64,000 nt of DNA from Whitmania pigra (Eukaryota; Annelida; Clitellata; Hirudinida; Haemopidae): assembly GCA_021613335.1 (NCBI GenBank), contig JAJTWR010000374.1:264501-328500 (forward strand). Reading direction: 5' to 3'. A program made the position numbers and the translations under genes. Each line of letters begins with the position of its first letter. Position 1 is the stretch's first letter. Below the pieces are notes generated by a model. That model did no database searches. It was not told where the DNA came from and saw nothing but the letters and a program-made list of their open reading frames with translations. Shown piece after piece: positions 60,605 to 64,000 of the stretch.

Positions 60605-63322
60605 ATGGCTGATGGGTCGAAACTTGTTCAAGGCGAGTTAGATCCTCTGTTTTTAAAAGCTCTTAAAATTATGCAATCGAATAGACCAACTGCCGCTGAT
60701 GAATTGTTTGAAATGTACGAAGAAATATGCCGTCACAAAAGAGGTGAAAGCAAAGTAGGATTATCATTAATAATATTCAGTCTGTTGCGATAATCTAGAG
60801 TTTTTGAATTTATGAATTTTTTAGATTGAATCGGAAGACTTGAGTCATCTCGTTAAGTCATCTAGACAAGATAGTCTTGACTTAAAGAAAGACAATATTG
60901 ATAAAACTGTAGGAGATAAGGTATATTTAGTTTTGTTGTAAATGTGTTTAAGGCATTGTGATTGCCTGTCAATTTTTGAAAAATGTGGGATGATGTAGTT
61001 TGCTCATACTCATCGTCAAACTCCTGATTAATCAAGTTGACATTTTTAGCCTTTTTTTTATGTAATTGGCTTACTTTTGGAAGATATATAATTAATAAAT
61101 GATTTGCTTTATTTACACACTTTATTTTAACCTAATTGTGGAAATTGGAACTTGATTTACCAATGTTTAATATTTCATAAAGATGAAAAAGTATTTTAAG
61201 AAGAGGCTTAAGTAATTCACTGATTAGTTTGATTTTAAAGAGTTAAAATTGTTTCATTTCGTTCATGTTCATGATGCAGACAAAGTATGATTTGAAGGAT
61301 GCCGAAACTTACTCTAGACCCAGCATGGACATGAATAATTCGTCTAATGATGAAGATGAAATATCAAACTCCACCAACTTGTCAAGCTCAAAGTATGAAC
61401 TTTTTTCAACTCAAATTCTTATTTTATTATTTCAAGGCTTTTAAAGCCTTGTTTTAAGATTTCATAAATGCATTTCGTAATGACAATGAATTTGTTGAAA
61501 TAACAAATATTAACAATTATTTGAAGTTAACGATTTTAACTAGTTAAATGTATCATTTTAAATCTCAGTGTCTTTCTTTATGAGGCACTAACATTCATTA
61601 AAAAGCCATTTGTTTATGATAGCCTAGTAAATTGTACTTACATTTCAAACGCCAAGTTTAACTTGCCTCATACCGAAATACCCGAACACGAAATAATGCT
61701 TCCAAATTGATAAATTTCATTGACACTGAATTATTTAAATTAACTTTGATTTAATTAAATGATGTTGAATTATTTAAATGATGTTGAATGCAGTGCGACA
61801 AAAAAGAGGAAATTATCAAGTGACAGTGACACAGAAATAAGTGATGCAGAAGCAGCTGAAAACGACGTTCTCAGCATCGACCTTGACATTAGCAGTCTCT
61901 CGTGCATCATTTGCAAGTATGCAAATTTTTACTACTATTTATTACTTTAATGAGGCAAATTTTATTCGTTTGTCGTTTAGTTAGTATGTACGTTTAGTTT
62001 AGTTAGTTAGTTAGTATGACACATTTCCCTTACAAGTTATTGCTTATTGCAATGTCAGTGATAATTGATGTGACTAATTTTTTGTTTTGAGATGACATTT
62101 ACATTTGTCCCTCTTGAATATTTTACATTACTGATAAGAAAATCAAAGTTTAAGATTTGTATATTTTCGTAGGAGCCTTTCACAAGTGAACACAAATAGA
62201 TTGGTCGAGTGTCAAGAGTGTCACAACCTTTTCCATCAGGTAAGAGATATCTATATAAAATGTGTGAATTTGATACATGCAAACATCCTTCAAGAAATCA
62301 AAAATTAAATAAAAGTTTAACAAAATAGCATATCTGTGCGTATGGTACTATGTAAATGAAGTACATTCCCATTTTGCCTGGGCATTGGTTTGAAGTTTAA
62401 GATAACTGCTATAGTTAAAACTATTATAATTATAGTTATTATTACCATTTGTTTGTTGTGCTTCTGATCATTGGAAGGTCGTCCTCTTATTGATCATCTA
62501 TGTAATATTCCATTGAAATCAGGAATGCCACAAACCACCCATAACAGAAAACGTCAATGATCCGAGATTCGTTTGGTACTGCGTAAAATGCTCGAAGAAC
62601 ATGAAAAAAATCGTGAGCATTAGTCTCTTTTTCATAATTCCTGCTTCCTTAATTAATGTTTACAATTTATTTAATTTAATATTTACTCAGGCCAATAAAG
62701 TTATTAAAAAACCCAAGATTTCGACTAGTCCTTTGCCCGGAGTTACGTCCAGTAACGTGAGTCGCAACTCTCCGACTCCGTTTACCAAGGCTGCAACAAT
62801 CGAGATGAAGCAGAATGCAGCTGTTCTTTCATCCCACTCTCTCACAGTCATTCAGCAGCCATTTAAACGACTGGAGATTCCAGTGAAGGTAAATCTCTCA
62901 AAATTTCAGAAGTTAAATACCTTTGGCAATTGTCGTTAATTAATAATCTTTTAAACTTCTAATAATTTATTAAGCAATTAACTCCAAAAGAAGTTGCCCA
63001 ACAATCTCTGTGTTCCAAAGATTCCAACGTGAAATCGAAGCAAGCCTCTGACCAGACAAAGTCTTCTGCTTCGAAGTCTGGAAAGTCTTTTGCCGGCGAC
63101 AAGTCATCGAAGGATAATGGAAACAGTTCGAGTACTTTAAAAATCTCAGAGGGAAAAGGGCACACTTCCCAGAAGCAAACCTTAAAAAACTCTCCGTCGT
63201 TTGCCTCGGCCATCGGAGCTTCGGTGTCTGGTTCGTCTCTGGCGTTTTCCGACTCTCTTATGGGTGCGAGTACCGATAGCTCTAAGAAGACATCATCTCT
63301 TTCCTCCAGGGATAAAAAATGA
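60605..63322 (+). CDS. INTS12: Integrator complex subunit 12, PHD-finger protein
   Basis: Eight exons in phase, 60605-60754, 60825-60920, 61280-61392, 61794-61916, 62173-62239, 62523-62612, 62691-62888 and 62975-63322, encode 394 aa. INTS12 belongs to the nuclear Integrator complex that cleaves snRNA and paused Pol II transcripts. The N-terminal ELDPLFLKALKIM matches the short helix that binds INTS1. An acidic, Ser-rich segment leads to a PHD finger at 157-206: CIICK, LVECQECHNLFHQECHKPP and FVWYCVKC, with all Cys/His zinc ligands present. The C-terminal 190 residues are Ser/Lys-rich and disordered, as in the human protein (462 aa). A poly(A) signal AATAAA follows at 63386-63391. Confidence 0.95.
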
Positions 63323-63385
63323 GCATTGCCGTTTTGTGTGTTGTTTGTAGTATTATAGAGTTGTTATTGTATCTAGTTCGTTAAA

Positions 63386-63391
63386 AATAAA
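63386..63391 (+). terminator. Poly(A) signal of INTS12
   Basis: Canonical AATAAA, 64 bp after the INTS12 stop codon. Confidence 0.7.
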
Positions 63392-64000
63392 AGTTAGATT
63401 CTTGATCATTGTTTACTGGAATCATTTTCAAGGTAACCAAATAAGGTTTTACAATTATTTTTTTTTTTTCATTGTATTATCAGACCCAAGCTCAGCAGCC
63501 CTCTCGTACGCGTTGCATCTAAATGCCGATGTTGCAACCCAATGAATGTCTCGTCAGTGCAACAGATGCATTTATGACAATCTGATCGTTGAAACCAATT
63601 GACTAGTCTTCTGGTACAACAAGCATGAAGGCTGAAGTACAAATTTAGAATGCAATAAAATAAAAGTTATTAACGTAGGTTTGGAAAACGTGATGATGCA
63701 CAACAATCGTAGCTAACAAAATTTTAAAAAATTATTAATAAGTTAATTTGTGTGGTATTGTAAACTCCATGCTACAGTTGCCGAGATTCGTGATTTACGG
63801 CCTCTGAGATGTCTTGAAGAACAGTCAGGATTTGCACTGGTTTGACTTAGCTTTCTACAAACACACAACAGCTATAAAATGAACCAAATACAATATAAAC
63901 AAAAAATAAAAAGAAGATTGCCTCTTTAAAGAAATAAATCCTTAAAGTATGCTATAGTTTATTTTATCGAGAGATCACAGATCACTTCTGCCCATGAAAT
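63392..64000. other. Right-edge region, possible terminal exon on minus strand
   Basis: No firm gene. On the minus strand, about 63850-63776 reads VKPVQILTVLQDISEAVN followed by a few residues and a stop. It could be the last exon of a convergent gene entering from the right, but there is no second exon to test it. The rest is AT-rich. Confidence 0.25.

Overview
This 64 kb window is nuclear DNA from an invertebrate metazoan. All the recognisable genes are split by short AT-rich introns with GT..AG boundaries. The protein families are animal ones: NRF1, MECOM/PRDM16-type zinc fingers, AGK, OXNAD1, INTS12, U11/U12-35K, a MyRIP/melanophilin-like Rab effector and SLC26A11. Intergenic DNA is AT-rich and crowded with (AAT)n, (CATT)n and (ATCC)n microsatellites. 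I see nothing that fixes the phylum. The class I (iron-sulfur) fumarase and the PPPDE-PUL fusion argue against a vertebrate. I rebuilt the exons by hand from splice sites, reading phase and family similarity, so most internal boundaries are good. First exons and UTRs are mostly unresolved.

Layout, left to right. 1-3.06 kb (-): SLC26A11-like anion transporter, with its C-terminus beyond the left edge. 6.09-9.35 kb (+): DESI-type PPPDE isopeptidase fused to a PUL-like helical domain. 10.7-13.6 kb (-): NRF1 transcription factor. 15.4-22.05 kb (+): large Slac2/MyRIP-like Rab effector with an added I-set Ig domain and an apparent one-base frameshift. 22.5-26.6 kb (-): AGK mitochondrial lipid kinase. 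26.6-28.1 kb: intergenic DNA holding a degenerate repeated GYGCCATCT..TCGAATAA motif. 28.1-30.6 kb (-): OXNAD1-like oxidoreductase. 31.3-35.9 kb (+): complete 13-exon class I fumarate hydratase with a mitochondrial presequence. 36-42.9 kb: gene-poor, microsatellite-rich. 42.95-45.2 kb (-): MECOM/PRDM16/hamlet-type zinc-finger exon. 45.2-51.5 kb: gene-poor, with two minisatellites and a CRE/E-box cluster. 51.5-52.8 kb (+): SNRNP35. 54.4-59.9 kb (+): a tandem group of highly divergent coiled-coil / lamin-tail (intermediate-filament-like) genes. 60.6-63.3 kb (+): INTS12.

The genes do not form one pathway. However, three neighbours encode mitochondrial proteins (AGK, OXNAD1, fumarase) and a fourth encodes NRF1, which in other animals activates nuclear genes for mitochondrial proteins. 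OXNAD1 and fumarase are divergently transcribed and may share a promoter region. SNRNP35 and INTS12 both serve nuclear RNA processing. The most unusual items are the PPPDE-PUL fusion, the Ig-bearing Rab effector, the animal class I fumarase, the fast-evolving lamin-tail gene pair with shared intron positions, and the degenerate motif array at 27.15-27.66 kb.
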